Shown here piece after piece: positions 35,935 through 47,517 of a DNA stretch of 64,000 bases. Source of the stretch: Topomyia yanbarensis (Eukaryota > Arthropoda > Insecta > Diptera > Culicidae). Location: NCBI RefSeq assembly GCF_030247195.1, contig NC_080672.1:25427906-25491905 (forward strand). Direction: 5' to 3'. Numbering within the stretch: position 1 is the stretch's first letter; every line of letters begins with the position of its first letter. Under the pieces are notes generated by a model, which was given only the letters and a program-made list of their open reading frames with translations, ran no database searches and was not told the DNA's origin. Made by a program: the position numbers and the translations under genes.

Positions 35935-35972
35935 TATATATACAGGTCACACGAGCTTGTTTTGTATCAGTG
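35935..35972 (+). promoter_or_regulatory. Putative H4 promoter remnant (TATA and initiator)
   Basis: TATATATA at 35935-35942 is followed by TCAGTG at 35967-35972, a spacing of about 34 bases, as in insect histone promoters. It lies upstream of the H4 relic. Confidence 0.4.
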
Positions 35973-36048
35973 GGTGCTCGCTTACCACACGAGCAACATG
36001 CTCGTCCGGACGGTACAATGAGCGGTATCATGTTTGCGTTCCCGTACC

Positions 36049-36285
36049 AAGCGTCATCGCAAGGTTCTTCGTGATAAAATCCAGGGAATCACCAAATTCG
36101 GCGTCTGGCTCGTCGTGGTGGTGTAAAATGCATCTCCAATTTAATCTACGAATGCTGATGGTGTGCAGAAAAATGTCATCCGAGATGCCGTGACCTACAC
36201 TGAACACGCCAAGCGCAAAACCGCAATGAATGTCGTCTATACTCTGAAGCGGCAGGGACGCACTTTGTATGGATTTGGAAGTTGA
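36049..36285 (+). pseudogene. Histone H4 pseudogene
   Basis: Core nucleosome histone relic. From 36049 it reads KRHRKVLRDKIQGITK, then a 7-base deletion shifts the frame: [18 protein letters not shown] follows in the next frame. After another deletion of about 40 bases it resumes [16 protein letters not shown] and ends [21 protein letters not shown] at 36285. The N-terminal tail is missing, as is the stretch usually reading TRGVLKVFLE. A histone 3' stem-loop lies 33 bases after the stop, so this was a replication-dependent, intronless H4 gene. First of the histone relics inside the 34996-40572 element. Confidence 0.9.
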
Positions 36286-36318
36286 AAAGGTAGAACTCAC
36301 TTGTATCATTATAAAAAA

Positions 36319-36334
36319 GGCCCTTTTCAGGGCC
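36319..36334 (+). terminator. Histone mRNA 3' stem-loop (H4)
   Basis: GGCCCTTTTCAGGGCC, a perfect 6-bp stem with a 4-base loop, preceded by AAAAAA and followed by ACCAAA: the canonical processing signal of replication-dependent histone mRNAs bound by SLBP. Confidence 0.9.
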
Positions 36335-36717
36335 ACCAAAACCATTTCAAAGAATAAGTTTGCATTTTCTGTTTCATGGACTGTTTCTCCCTGGAGAGCA
36401 ATTTGGGTTAAACCCTAAATTATGATTTATTTCAGTACGTAAATTGCAAATATGGTCAGAAACAAACTGGAGTGAAGTGGAAAACATTTTTACTAGGCGC
36501 ATTCAAAAAAGGTTCCAATTCTCAAACATTTTACCAAGGTGCCGTATTACATTACTCTCTTTACCCTGAGTGTTCGATAATCTCCGTAGTGGAAACACAA
36601 TTTCAATTTTGTTCTTTATCAAAAATATGTGGTCGACCAACGAAGGGGTGGAGCTTCGAAGAACACATATTGAGGACAACACAAAAAAGGACGAGCTTAC
36701 ATTGTGCTGTAGTCAGG

Positions 36718-36754
36718 TATAAAAACTCAGCATGCTGTTGCTCACGCTCAGTTC
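36718..36754 (+). promoter_or_regulatory. Histone-type core promoter, unit 1
   Basis: TATAAAAA at 36718-36725 and the initiator TCAGTTC at 36748-36754, whose A is 32 bases from the TATA start: the standard insect histone layout. The mini-ORF ATG follows at 36770. Confidence 0.7.
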
Positions 36755-36769
36755 GTTTCCAGCATCAGC

Positions 36770-36901
36770 ATGCAGCAGTTCGTTTGCAGCATCTCCCGCA
36801 AAATTCAAACCGCCGTCCGTTTGCTGCTGTCAGAAGAGTTGGCCAAGCACGCCGTCTTCGATGGCACCAAAACTGTTACCATATACACCAGCACCAAGTA
36901 A
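36770..36901 (+). CDS. H2B C-terminal mini-ORF, unit 1 (43 residues)
   Basis: ATG to TAA, 43 codons. After MQQFVC it reads [20 protein letters not shown], then [17 protein letters not shown], the C-terminal helix region of histone H2B (usual [32 protein letters not shown] type). About 80 N-terminal residues of normal H2B, including the histone-fold core, are missing, yet the frame starts with its own ATG 20 bases after the initiator and ends 24 bases before a perfect histone stem-loop. It is either a fortunate deletion product or an expressed microprotein. Residues PG and SE of normal H2B are SE and FD here. Compare the copy at 38293. Confidence 0.55.
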   Translation: MQQFVCSISRKIQTAVRLLLSEELAKHAVFDGTKTVTIYTSTK

Positions 36902-36925
36902 ATTTCGAACACTGCCCAAAGAAAA

Positions 36926-36941
36926 GGCCCTTTTCAGGGCC
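36926..36941 (+). terminator. Histone mRNA 3' stem-loop, unit 1
   Basis: GGCCCTTTTCAGGGCC, identical to the H4 signal at 36319, with AAAGAAAA before it and ATCAATTT after. Confidence 0.9.
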
Positions 36942-37661
36942 ATCAATTTATCGACAAAGAATGAAATTGAAGTTTTGTTATTACAAGCATCAGCTTGTCA
37001 AGAGCGTTGGATGGTAAGTGAGCCACTTGTGAACAATACCGTCGCTTTCACGAGAATGGCACAAAATCAAAAGTTATTTGTGATTTATAGACATTTTAGT
37101 GTAATGATTCAATTTACAAAAATCGAACGTTTTCTAACGTTTCGATACAGGTGCTTCGTTTCAAAATTTTCGGCCAGAATGCTGCCTGTTTTTTCAAACG
37201 TGAAAATCTGCTGTTGTATTGAATGAAAACCTTCGATTTTTGCGCTGATTGGAAATAGTTGTGACTAATTCTGTAGAATGTACAATTACTGAAATAACGG
37301 ATTTTGTGAAAGCAGTGGTTGGTCCGTACAATTCGATTCCAAGCGAGCCAGACTAGTTTTCGTTGGAAGGTCCACCTCTGACAATAGAAGTAAACTATTT
37401 TATTTTGAATTCAACTACAACTTCCTTGAAAACAGCACAGCTAAAAAACTTTTGGGAAAAACGCGCAAACCTAAATTTTCCACTATAATGGAAACTGCCT
37501 GTGCCCAGCCGCACTGCATCATCAAGATTGATAGTAATTCAAGCCGGGAGGAAAGAGGTTGTAAGGCAATGGAAAACGAAAATTTCATTTATATCTTACT
37601 GGAATATAATTGGCTGGTCCTGAAAAGAACTTGTTGGTTTGTGGTTTATATTGGGTCACAA

Positions 37662-37845
37662 TTTAGGCCTGCTCGATTGCTGATAGCTGTGAATTTCTCG
37701 CAGGGCGACAGTTTCTGTTCAGTAGTGATGAGGCTTCCTAACGCCAACCGTGACTGGGGCACTTTTTCACGGCCTTCGTTGCTTACTGCTTGCGGGGAGG
37801 CTTTCCTCCGGTGGACTTACGAGCGGTATGTTTGGTACGGGCCAT
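37662..37845 (-). pseudogene. Histone H3 pseudogene, unit 1
   Basis: Minus strand from the ATG at 37845: [20 protein letters not shown], then a stop where Leu is expected, ATKAVKK, and a frame change. The later part reads TVALREIHSYQQS in another frame (usual TVALREIRRYQKS) and decays near 37662. The N-terminal tail keeps the modification sites of H3 (K4 region altered to Q5H-like change, K9, K14 context). The rest of the fold (LPFQRLVREI onward) is missing. It converges with the H2B mini-ORF of the same unit. Confidence 0.88.
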
Positions 37846-38240
37846 TTATCAACAAAGAATCGAATTGACATTTTGTTATTACAAGCATCCGAAAGTAGCT
37901 TGCCAAGAGCGTTCGATGGCAAGTGAGCTACTTGTGAACAATATAGTAGATTTCACGTAGAATGACACAAAATAAAAAGTTATCATTTGTGTGTTTGTTT
38001 ACAGTTTCGTGTTTACTAGGCGCATTCAAAAACGGTTTCAATTCTCAAACATTTTACCACAGTGCCGTATTACATTACTCTTTTTACCCTGAGTGTTCGA
38101 TAACCTCCGTATTGGAAACACAATTTCAATTTTGTTCTTTATCAAAAATATGTGGTCGACCAACAAAGGGGTGGAGCTACGAAGAACACATATTGAGGAC
38201 AACACAAAAAAGGACGAGCTTACATTGTGCTGTAGTCAGG

Positions 38241-38276
38241 TATAAAAACTCAGCATGCTGCTGTTCACGATCAGTT
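38241..38276 (+). promoter_or_regulatory. Histone-type core promoter, unit 2
   Basis: TATAAAAA at 38241-38248 and TCAGTT at 38271-38276, the same 32-base spacing as unit 1. Confidence 0.7.
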
Positions 38277-38292
38277 CGTTTGCAGCATCAGC

Positions 38293-38397
38293 ATGCAGCA
38301 GTTTGTTTGCAGCATCTCCCGCAAAATTCAAACCGCAGTCCGTTTGCTGCTGTCAGAAGAGTTGGCCAAGCACGCCGTCTTCGATGGCACCAAGTAA
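38293..38397 (+). CDS. H2B C-terminal mini-ORF, unit 2 (34 residues)
   Basis: Same frame as 36770-36901 from ATG through FDGTK, then TAA. It differs from unit 1 by a 27-base in-frame deletion between two ACCAA repeats (loss of nine codons) and by two third-position changes (TTC/TTT, GCC/GCA) that are both synonymous. The stem-loop follows 24 bases after the stop. Function unknown; loss of the C-terminal TKYTSSK-type residues suggests it may be further decayed than unit 1. Confidence 0.5.
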   Translation: MQQFVCSISRKIQTAVRLLLSEELAKHAVFDGTK

Positions 38398-38421
38398 ATT
38401 TCGAACACTGCCCAAAGAAAA

Positions 38422-38437
38422 GGCCCTTTTCAGGGCC
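38422..38437 (+). terminator. Histone mRNA 3' stem-loop, unit 2
   Basis: GGCCCTTTTCAGGGCC, unchanged from the other two copies in this element. Confidence 0.9.
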
Positions 38438-39009
38438 ATCAATTTATCGACAAAGAATCGAATTGAAATTTTATTACAAGCATCAAAAAGTGGCTTGCCA
38501 AGAGCGTTGGATGGTAAGTGAGCCACTTGTGAACAATATCGTCGCTTTCAAGTCGAATGGCACAAAATAAAAAAGTTATTTGTGTGATTTGTAGACAGGT
38601 TAGTGTAATGATTCAATTTACAAAAATGTAGAATGTTCAATTACTGAAAATAACAGTTTTTGTGAAAGCAGTGGTTGGTCCATACAATTCGATTCCAAGC
38701 GAGCCAGACTAGTTTTCGTTGGAAGGTGCATCTCTGACAATAAAAATAAACTATTTTATTTTGAATTCAACTACAACTTCTTTGAAAACAACACAGCTAA
38801 AAACTTTTGGGAAAAACGCGCAAACCTAAATTTTCCACCATAATAAAAACTAGTGCCCCCGCCGCACAGCATCATCAAGATTGATAGTTATTCAAGCCGG
38901 GAGGAAAGGGAGAGGGAGGTTGTAAGGCAATGGAAAATTTCATTTATAATAATAATACTTTATAATTGGCTAGTTCTGAAAACAACTTGTTGGTTTGTGG
39001 TTTATTTTG

Positions 39010-39513
<504 letters not shown>

Positions 39514-39959
39514 CTACTTCTCTGATGCTGGTAGTAGGACGACGGTCAAACGCTCGTTTGCGTGCCTTCATTCATAAAAGTTCAACAATATTTTCAAAGA
39601 ATGTTGCAAATTGTCAACTTGATAATTCCAAAAATACTCCAAATAAACTATGAATGTGCTAAAGTCGACAAAATCGCATAGAAATTGCTTATTCCAGAGC
39701 AGAATTTACCGGTCTAAAGTGTATTCTACTTCACTCCGGTTATGTCTCTGACATTACCCACCCATCTTTTTTCAATAAATGTCCAAATACCTCAACTTCC
39801 CCTATTTTTCCAGGAATAAAACTTTTCGCATGTGATCCCTAAGAGTATTTTACACTAAAAGTAGTAAATTAAATAAGAATTTATTGTTAAATGGAGTTAT
39901 TATGTTCGATTTTATGATCAAAATGTGAAATCGAGATTAAATGTCAGAAAATTTGATGT

Positions 39960-40572
39960 TTATGAATTTTTGTGGTAACGAATTTATTTTTATTGTTTTT
40001 CTGAGGATTTTCCGCGTTCAATAAGGTACAGCTTTTCTAAAATTGAGTGAAGAATGATAGTGAAATATTCACGAGAAAATGATACAATTTAATATGAATG
40101 GCAAAAAACCCTATAACCCCAACTTCTCGTATTCGGACAAAGGTCAAAAAAGTTCCGTTCGATTTCTGAGATTTTTTCACATTATAAAAACTGCAAAATA
40201 TTTACGATTTCCATCACGGAGCAGAAAAATTATTAAAAATAGGGGATTTAGGGAACAAATTAACCCAGTATCCCACTTTCCCGTATTTTTCGAGAAACAG
40301 AAATATCTCCATTCAAATATTAAGGTTATTTACTTTAAAAATAGGTATGAATTGTAATTTTCAGAGTGCTACTTCAAAAGTTATAGCATTTAACATATTT
40401 TTCCTCCATATTTTCCCACAGTTCCAAGTTCAAAAATTTCAATCGAAGTGGGCGGGGGTCGAAAATTGTCCAAATGATGTAAAATTTGGCATCTGAGCTT
40501 ACTTTGACATTTGTCATAATATGAAAGGGGGGGCCTTTGAGAATTTAAAAAAAAAGTTTTTTTGCAATGCCC
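39960..40572 (-). repeat. Right terminal inverted repeat of the histone-bearing element
   Basis: Reverse complement of the arm at 34996-35584; see that entry for the shared blocks. Confidence 0.85.
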
Positions 40573-40915
40573 TACTGTCAAACCGTCTCTGAACGCCTTC
40601 GATCCCATGTATCCTAGCAACATTTTAGTACAACTAAATTTACATACGTACCTTTAGTGTGTACGTGAGGAAAAAGTAAATAAAACCTCTGGCAGCTGGG
40701 ACATGAGTCTCTCAGTCCGTGTTAATCTTCATATGATACGTTTCGGTTCTTTATGGTGACTAAAAGAAATTTCCCCCAGTTGATAAATCTCAGATAAGTG
40801 TGAATTCTGCCTCCAGGTCTGTTCACGAGACCACCCGAAAATCCGCCAATATACGGATCCAAGAGTAAGGATTCCAAATGGCATTGCCAGATACTAGCAT
40901 CGAACGCGCAAACGA
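40573..40915. other. No gene recognised
   Basis: Non-repetitive flank between the histone-bearing element and the minus-strand LINE; no coding signal. Confidence 0.4.
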
Positions 40916-43140
40916 TCAGTAAAGAGCTTTAAAACACAAAAGAAGGCTAAATTGGCTGGAGATCTTAAACATGAATGGTCGACTGACCTTGTAGATTGTA
41001 GAAGAAACTTGACGATGGTATGTTAGCTTGTAACCCAGTATTACTCTGAGGTCTTTAATGTAGTCAACACGTTGTAACTGATTTCCAGAAATATTATAAT
41101 CAACAGGGATGGTGTTCCTAGTGCAACGAAAGCTGATGACACTGCACTTGGGAATAAACAAAACCATTATAATCCGCAAACACCAGTCGTTGAGAGTATC
41201 TAGATCGATTTGTAGTACAAATTTTGTATTCGTAGTCAAACTGATTACGAATTACGAAATATATTTTCAGATCATCAGCGAAAAATAGTTTGCCACCCGG
41301 ACTTCAAATATCTGCAACAACGTTAATGAACAGCGAAAAAAGCAGTGGTCCGAGTGTACTACCCTGAGGAACCCCAGAGTTATTTAAAAAAGCAATCGAA
41401 AGACGTTCTAAATTATGCCAAACGATGCCGAATATTGGCAAAAGACGCTCGACAAGTGCAGTGCAAAAAATTGCACTTACCTTCAGCAGAGGAAGCTGCG
41501 TCGTCGTCGAGAACCATCTTTGATGGGAGACCATCCTCTTAGTGTTAACAAATAACCAGAATCCCTTTGAATTCCGAAGTACTTCGATTTACGTGACGTC
41601 TACTAAGAAAGTTGTTACAACTACGGTAATCGTTAGCGAGCGAAAAAAATCGCTAGGCTAAAGGGAATCGTCGATTTGTTAAAGCACGAAGTTCTTTACT
41701 ACGCAAGCGTTTTAGCGTGTGCAGAGTTCCATGAAACCATGATGGTTTTTCGACAGGTTGATATTTTGGGACTGAAGCTGTAACACATTCCTGAAGTAGA
41801 CTATTGTAGTGAGCTGCAGCGTCGTCGACACCAAGAAGTTTTTATTCTCAGGTGATACGATCCTCAAAAACGCCGATCAGCCATGTTGATTTCAGAAAAG
41901 ACAGCTAACAACATTGTTTACTAGTTCTCTCCATATGTTTGTTTTGATTTCAGTGGGTAAACAAAGTTGTTCGCTGTCATTTTTCTTCCCCGCAGTCTGC
42001 TGCATGTTTACCTCACTCCTCACCTAGTTACTGCCGAAGATGAATCACCTTAGAACTCTAAGCACCTTGGTCGACACTAGAAAAATATTGCAACAGTTGA
42101 TTCGCAATAGACAGCGACGAAGTCCGGAGTAATCTGTCTTGCGGAAGTCGAATTTATCGAGAGACGAAACATCTTCATAATTAAGAGATTGGCGGAACTT
42201 AAGTAAAATTTCGAAAGCAGGATGGTGCTTGTCAAGGGGTTCTAGAACGTTGGGCGCCTTCACTACAGAACATTCACGTACTGAATTTTCACTTACGAAA
42301 ACTAGGTCCAAAAAGCGAGACTGATGATTAGAAATTACGCTAACCTGTCTCTGTCCATGACAGGCTATTCCACCAAAAAGCAGACGACACACAGGAGTGG
42401 TAGTCGAAGCTGTCGGGTCTGGAAATGCTAATTCAAGTCCAGACAGAGTCCAAATGAGACCAGACTGGTAGATATCTCCAAAAAGGAACAATTCGTCACC
42501 CGAATCTGCGATAGACGTATTCCATGACATGAAAATGATACTGCACAATATAGTAGTCATGTTATGTAAGAAGATATGTACGCAGCTCAAATGAAACAGT
42601 TACTAGATGTTCTGCTAAATTTCACCTAGACACTCTCAATAGAAGAAAAGCTCCCTTCCGCAATCCGACAAGAGACGACAGTGTTCGAAACTGCAACAAG
42701 AACACCACCACCACGCGCGTTGATACTGTTAGCGATCAACTCGGTACACAGTGAATGAATCGCCAATAGCTGCACAGTGTCGATCTTATCATTCAACCAG
42801 GTCTCAGGTTAAAATATATTTAGACCAACATGTGAAAAGGGCATAAGTGCAAATGAGAGTCTCTTTGTTTGTTTTCTCTTTCGTCAATTACTCGGCCGCG
42901 ATTACCTTTGCTGTTTAACTCTTAGCATAATACGCTAGGCGAAATCACAGTCTTTCGTTATTTACTGAAAAACTGTTCGAAAGTTTTATGATGAAGCCAT
43001 AATAATCGAAAGAGAAAGTAAGCACAGAAAGGCTCTCATTTGCACTTATGCCCTTTTCACGTGTTGGTCTAGATGTCATAATTTTCATCCATATCAGCTA
43101 CATATACAATGTCAGGTTTTTGCTCAAATGAAGGTTTTAG
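40916..43140 (-). pseudogene. CR1/Jockey-like LINE ORF2 relic, endonuclease and RT
   Basis: Minus strand, 43140 to 40916. Endonuclease start: KPDIVYVADMDENYDI, then a MITE, then ETWLNDKIDTVQLLAIHSL and NARGGGVLVAVSNTV. The 42590-42045 frame continues GDELFLFGDIYQSGLIW, SNHQSRFLDLVFVSEN and LDKHHPAFEI (catalytic Asp and His boxes; the N of GDFN-type boxes is changed). After an unrelated stretch near 41880-42040 it reads KPSWFHGTLHTLKRLRSKEL, then RT: NNSGVPQGSTLGPLLFSLFI, LFFADDLKIYF (catalytic) and IPKCSVISF to 40916. Lacks the RT start and the C-terminus. Sense-oriented with Vgsc, in its intron 2. Confidence 0.8.
42821..43071. mobile_element. 251-bp MITE with long inverted repeats inside the LINE
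   Basis: Begins TAGACCAACATGTGAAAAGG and ends with the complement of TAGACCAACACGTGAAAAGG; the arms pair for about 60 bases (GGGCATAAGTGCAAATGAGAG exact). TA on both ends suggests a TA target duplication. It splits the endonuclease reading frame of the surrounding LINE. Confidence 0.85.
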
Positions 43141-43595
43141 AATTACCTCGCATGACGGCGCCTGGGGTAAGGAATTTTAATGTATACTTTGAAATCGATG
43201 TGAAGTGAATTGTGTCAACGACACCGATGTGTCAAGCGTTATTGATATATCAATTGCTGCGTAGTCTGTTGGGTTTTGGCAACCCTGCAACCGCACTCTA
43301 CCATCTGGCGTAATTTCCTATTTTGATATATTGTTTAAGCGGGTGTGTCGAAAATGGTTGCCACAATTAATAAACAATTCGGTTCAAAATGATACTTTTG
43401 AATGGTGTTTAGCCGCAATATTGTGAGTTGAAAAGAACAAACAAGAAAAACACAAGTGATTGATACTAAATATGGCATAAAATGACATAATCTAAACGAA
43501 TACGTGAACTGAACATGACAAATGCGACCGTTGGAGTAAAAATGTTTGTTCGTAAAAAGGAAAACAATGGTTGATAAGTTGTAAAGGACTCTTAC

Positions 43596-43628
43596 TTCTT
43601 TTTTCTTTTTCTTCCGACCAAAACCAGT
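43596..43628 (-). CDS. Vgsc: Voltage-gated sodium channel, 33-base microexon 2
   Basis: Encodes TGFGRKKKKKE, joining exon 1 (ending RAEGE) to exon 3 (starting IRYDD) exactly as in the Aedes channel as I recall it. On the minus strand it follows TTTTCAG and precedes GTAAGA; both junctions are phase 0. It lies in the cytoplasmic N-terminus and adds a run of five lysines. Being 33 bases, it could be skipped without a frameshift. At this size it is easily missed by gene predictors; the match to the expected peptide and both splice sites support it. Confidence 0.93.
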
Positions 43629-45897
43629 CTGAAAATATGTATTGTTGGGTTAGTTAACTGTGAGTTTGGTTATTAGATATTGCGCTTAAAGTTTGATTAG
43701 CTAATGATTGACTATAGACTAGTAAAGTACGAGCAGTTTTGATAAACGATCAGCTAGGTTATACTTTGTTTTGCGATATAATTTTATGTTTGTACTGTAT
43801 TTTTTATTAATGAGATCTAATTCAAACGCACAAACAGAAACTATATGAAAGGAAAACGGTTCTAGTTAGCTGACATTTGGTGGTTAGGGTTGCAGTGATT
43901 ATTTTTGTGGAATGCTTTCACTTAGCGGCTAAATTTCGATCAAAAATTTTGCCTCTCATATAATCCAATTCGGTTCAGATCCAATGAGGTTCAATCAAAT
44001 GCAGCTAAGAGATATGCGCATCTAATTTGGAATGTTTTTTTACTAATCTGCGTTGAGCATAAATCCGATCTGATCCATAAAAGAATGTGGTGATGAATTC
44101 ACTAGGCGGTTCAGCGTCTAAGAAATCTATTTTGGTTGCAGAATTATTGCTTGATTGATTTTAGTCTGAATAAAAAAAGGTGTGACTAGTGTGTATGTGT
44201 AAAGGCACTAAGATGGCGTATTGAGCTTACGAGCTAAATATTATCGATTTCAGTGTGTTGGTGTAGCAGCTGTGGTATAGCGAGTAGTTCGGCCGATTGA
44301 TTTGAGGAAACGAATTTCGTTCTTGTTTAGTGGATCGATATTATGACGATGGGGACATCTCGATTCTGATGATCTATCGATGTGTGGAGAATTAGACAAC
44401 CTTGAGGATACTTAAAGTGACAAAGTACAAAGTAAACAAAATATGTTGGTAAATGTGCTGAATCGTTTCAAACAATGTTCCACCCTACTCAAAGAATGTC
44501 CCATGAACCAGCATGGTTTGTGAAAGAAATGGCCCCATGAAAACACGACCAATTTTAGTCTAGTTTCGCCCGTTTTACGTACAGGTTCGACAATTTTACG
44601 ACGTCATTACGTAAACTGTGCGAATTGGGACCAAATGAATCCTGAAAGTACCACAATATGGTGTTTTGAGGTAGAGTCACTGGTAATGTTGTTATCATGG
44701 GTTGTTTTTATTTCAGAAACCATAAACATGAGTTTTTGTTTCATTAGTCATTACTTTGTTTCCTCCTTATGTTTATGTAGGATGGAATATTCTAGCGATG
44801 GTCTAATTTTAATATCAAACTTAAACTAACCTTTCAAATAAACCGTAAGTAAAAAAACGAAAAACAAATCAATACGAATACTTTCTCGACGATAGAATAA
44901 ATCCACGTTCGTTATCAATTTAGCAAAATAAAATCACATAATGAGAAATAATGGTCCTAATCACGGATTTTCATCATTCATACCAAATAAAACGGATAAA
45001 TATTCAGTCCAATCTCTAAAAAGAAATTTTTGTACAAAAAGATTGAGAAACACTATAATGCCAATTGGAGAGAATAATGGATCGAAGAAGAAAATTGATT
45101 TTGAAAAAATTCAAACATGATCTTAACTTTACAACGACAGACGAAAAAGCGGTTATTTTTGTACAGATTTAATTAACATTCGTACAATCAGAAACAAAAG
45201 TTTTTTTTACAACAAAAGCAACAACAGAGAAAACCGATTTTTTTACAAGGTACCGAAAAAGGAAAACAAATTCAATCAAATCAAAGCGATTCGACAAAAA
45301 TAAATAGAACAAGGTCATTGATTGAACAAAACAAAACAAAAATTAAACGATGACAACGGGATGGCACGATCTAATGAAGTTTCGACTGTCCTCTGGCAGC
45401 AGCCGAAAAAACTATAACCGAAAAGAAAGAGGAAAATGTTTTACAACGGGAACAAACTAAATTAAGTGAAAAGTTTTGTTACAAAAATAGGATGCGACAG
45501 GTACGAGAAAATCAAAATATATGACAAGGAGAATTCAACGGATGCGATCTTTTTTTCGTCACTAAACAGACCAATGAACGATGCAAAGAGATGAGATAGG
45601 GCAGGACTTTGTTTTTGTTGTTGGATAGTGAGAGCGTTTTCTTTTTTTTTCTCGGCAAAGCTCGGTTTCGAAAAGGGCGGAAAAACGCATACCAGCAGGC
45701 TATTTTTTACAACGCAAGCGAGAAGCTGTTGGACAGAAAGGTAGATAGAAGAGGAATATTCATAATTTTCAACTACAGGCAGTAGGCGGAATAGATATAG
45801 ATTTTCTAGAGGAAAGCGAAAAGCAGCAGCACTCTGATATTTCAAGCTTTTTCTATTGTATGAGAAAAGCGCGAAAGGCGGGAATGTTCGGGCTTAC
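43629..45897. other. Vgsc intron 1
   Basis: About 2.27 kb, AT-rich. No transposon was recognised here, unlike the larger introns. The chance frame at 45462-45845 on the minus strand is an intronic read-through with no domain. Confidence 0.7.
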
Positions 45898-46044
45898 CTC
45901 CCCCTCGGCTCGCTTCTTTTCCAATTCGCGCTGTTTGGCTTCTTCATCTGCGATGCGTGCTTCAATGACTTGTAATGATTCACGGGTGAAAGGACGGAAC
46001 AAGCTACGTTCTTCCTCAGATATCGAATCGAGATCTTCGTTCAT
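45898..46044 (-). CDS. Vgsc: Voltage-gated sodium channel, coding exon 1 with start codon
   Basis: Starts at ATG 46044-46042 and encodes 49 residues: [20 protein letters not shown], then [18 protein letters not shown] and [11 protein letters not shown], the conserved N-terminus of insect sodium channels (Drosophila [20 protein letters not shown]). The donor GAG-GTAAGC ends the exon in phase 0. The start is chosen because the known family begins at this Met; the reading continues past the donor into intron and then stops. The E-rich, R/K-rich helix is cytoplasmic. Upstream, a 3' splice site at 46085 suggests that the 5' untranslated region is spliced. Confidence 0.96.
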
Positions 46045-46085
46045 TGTCTATATGGCCAACAATGAGAGCCTCAGATTTCCAAGGC
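46045..46085 (-). other. Vgsc: Probable 5' untranslated part of Vgsc exon 1
   Basis: On the minus strand, TTTCATTCGCAG followed by GCCTTGGAAATCTG looks like an acceptor 41 bases before the ATG. If used, the untranslated leader is completed by exons further right. Confidence 0.45.
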
Positions 46086-47194
46086 CTGCGAATGAAAGAG
46101 GAAAAAAATGGAAATTGATTAATACAACATTACTCGCGGAAATTTTAACACAATGACAATTGAGAAACACAGTAAACAATGAATAGCTATATTTTGACAG
46201 TTGGCTGCTTTTTATCACGACGATTGGTGGTTAGTAGTCTTAAAGCACAATCCCTCAAGCTTCATTTGAACTAATAAGTACAATATTATTACTCCTATCT
46301 ATATCTATTCTATAGTCCATTTTAGAAGAGAAGGTTCCATATAACAATCCAGACTCTGCAGATAGATCCGCATTCACCATGATTATTTTGATTTTGTCGT
46401 TCAAAAAGTATTCTTGTTCGCCTCTCTTTCTATCAGTAACGTCCAACTGTATACTTTGCAGTATTGTAAAGTCTAATACATGCAAGGATTGGCTTCACTT
46501 CAAATATTGCCCACTTCAAGTTTTTCAGAAATAAAATATAAAATAAATGTGATTTGCGGCGACTCTTAACAAATTTGTTTGGACAAATTAAAGAAATAAT
46601 GTTGAAAAGGAAACTTTATAGAAGACCGAGCATTAAAACTCTCAAAAAATTATCAGACAATTCACGATTTTTACTAAAAAAATATTTGAAAATTATCAAC
46701 AGTGGTACTAATAAGTTGAAAAATGCTTGTGCAGAAATTTTTTTGGGTGTTTAAATTGAAGAAGTTTGATCTCAAATATTAACATTTATGATTCATATCG
46801 ATGGATATTGGTGTGAAAATCATGTTTTAGGCTGAATAATGGGTGTTTCATTTTAGATTTTTTTTGTGACGATAGCTCAAAAACAGCATGAAAATGGTCA
46901 TTTCCGGCACTTTTTGACCATTGTGCTGATTATGTATTACAAACTAAGTTAGCATAAAAAAGTTTAAATAAATAGATGCAATAAATAACAAATATAACTT
47001 TTTTGACATATTTTATCGAAATAAAATTTTAAATCAATAAAACATTGAAAATTGAAAATATTTTCAAGTGACTTGTGCCAGCAGTTTTGGTTGTGATTTT
47101 AATGAAAGAAACAGCTTAAATTTCTTGTTTTTACTTATATTTTCAAAATCCGGTTGGGGCATTATCGCACGAAAAACTTTTTTGACCACTCTAG
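46086..47194. other. Upstream Vgsc intron or 5' flank; nothing recognised
   Basis: AT-rich sequence with no domain in either strand and no repeat ends found. Confidence 0.4.
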
Positions 47195-47517
47195 TAGGGT
47201 GATGAGCCTATTTTCACCATACTAAGCAAGGTGCCTCACTAATTCGATAATTTCTTGCCTTACAATCAATAGAATGCGTAAAAATTGACATCAACCGCTT
47301 TGCTTCGTTGTTAAGAACCAATATAATAACACAAATGCGTTGAAAACAGTAAAATTCTCGTGTTTGAGCACAATGAAAACTCGAATCGAGTGCCCCTATT
47401 GTTGCGCTACCATTTGACTCAATGCGTTGAACAAAGATGGCAGACACTGCTCTAACCAACGGCTTCAAATGGGTAGGGTGATAATAGAAACATGGCACAA
47501 ATAGGCTCATCACCCTA
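47195..47517. repeat. MITE family B, copy 2
   Basis: TAGGGTGATGAGCCTATTTT at the left end and AAATAGGCTCATCACCCTA at the right form nearly perfect inverted repeats, with TA at each end. The interior shares CTCAATGCGTTGAACAAAGA and CTAACCAACGGCTTCAAATG with 27498-27796. Confidence 0.8.

Noticed and set aside
37962..38570. A 202-codon plus-strand protein spanning unit 2 of the histone element
   Set aside because: A different frame from the H2B mini-ORF, crossing spacer, promoter and stem-loop; it has no domain and its unit 1 counterpart is just the same duplicated sequence.
45462..45845. A 127-codon minus-strand gene next to Vgsc exon 1
   Set aside because: Lies wholly in intron 1 just after the exon 1 donor, with no domain.
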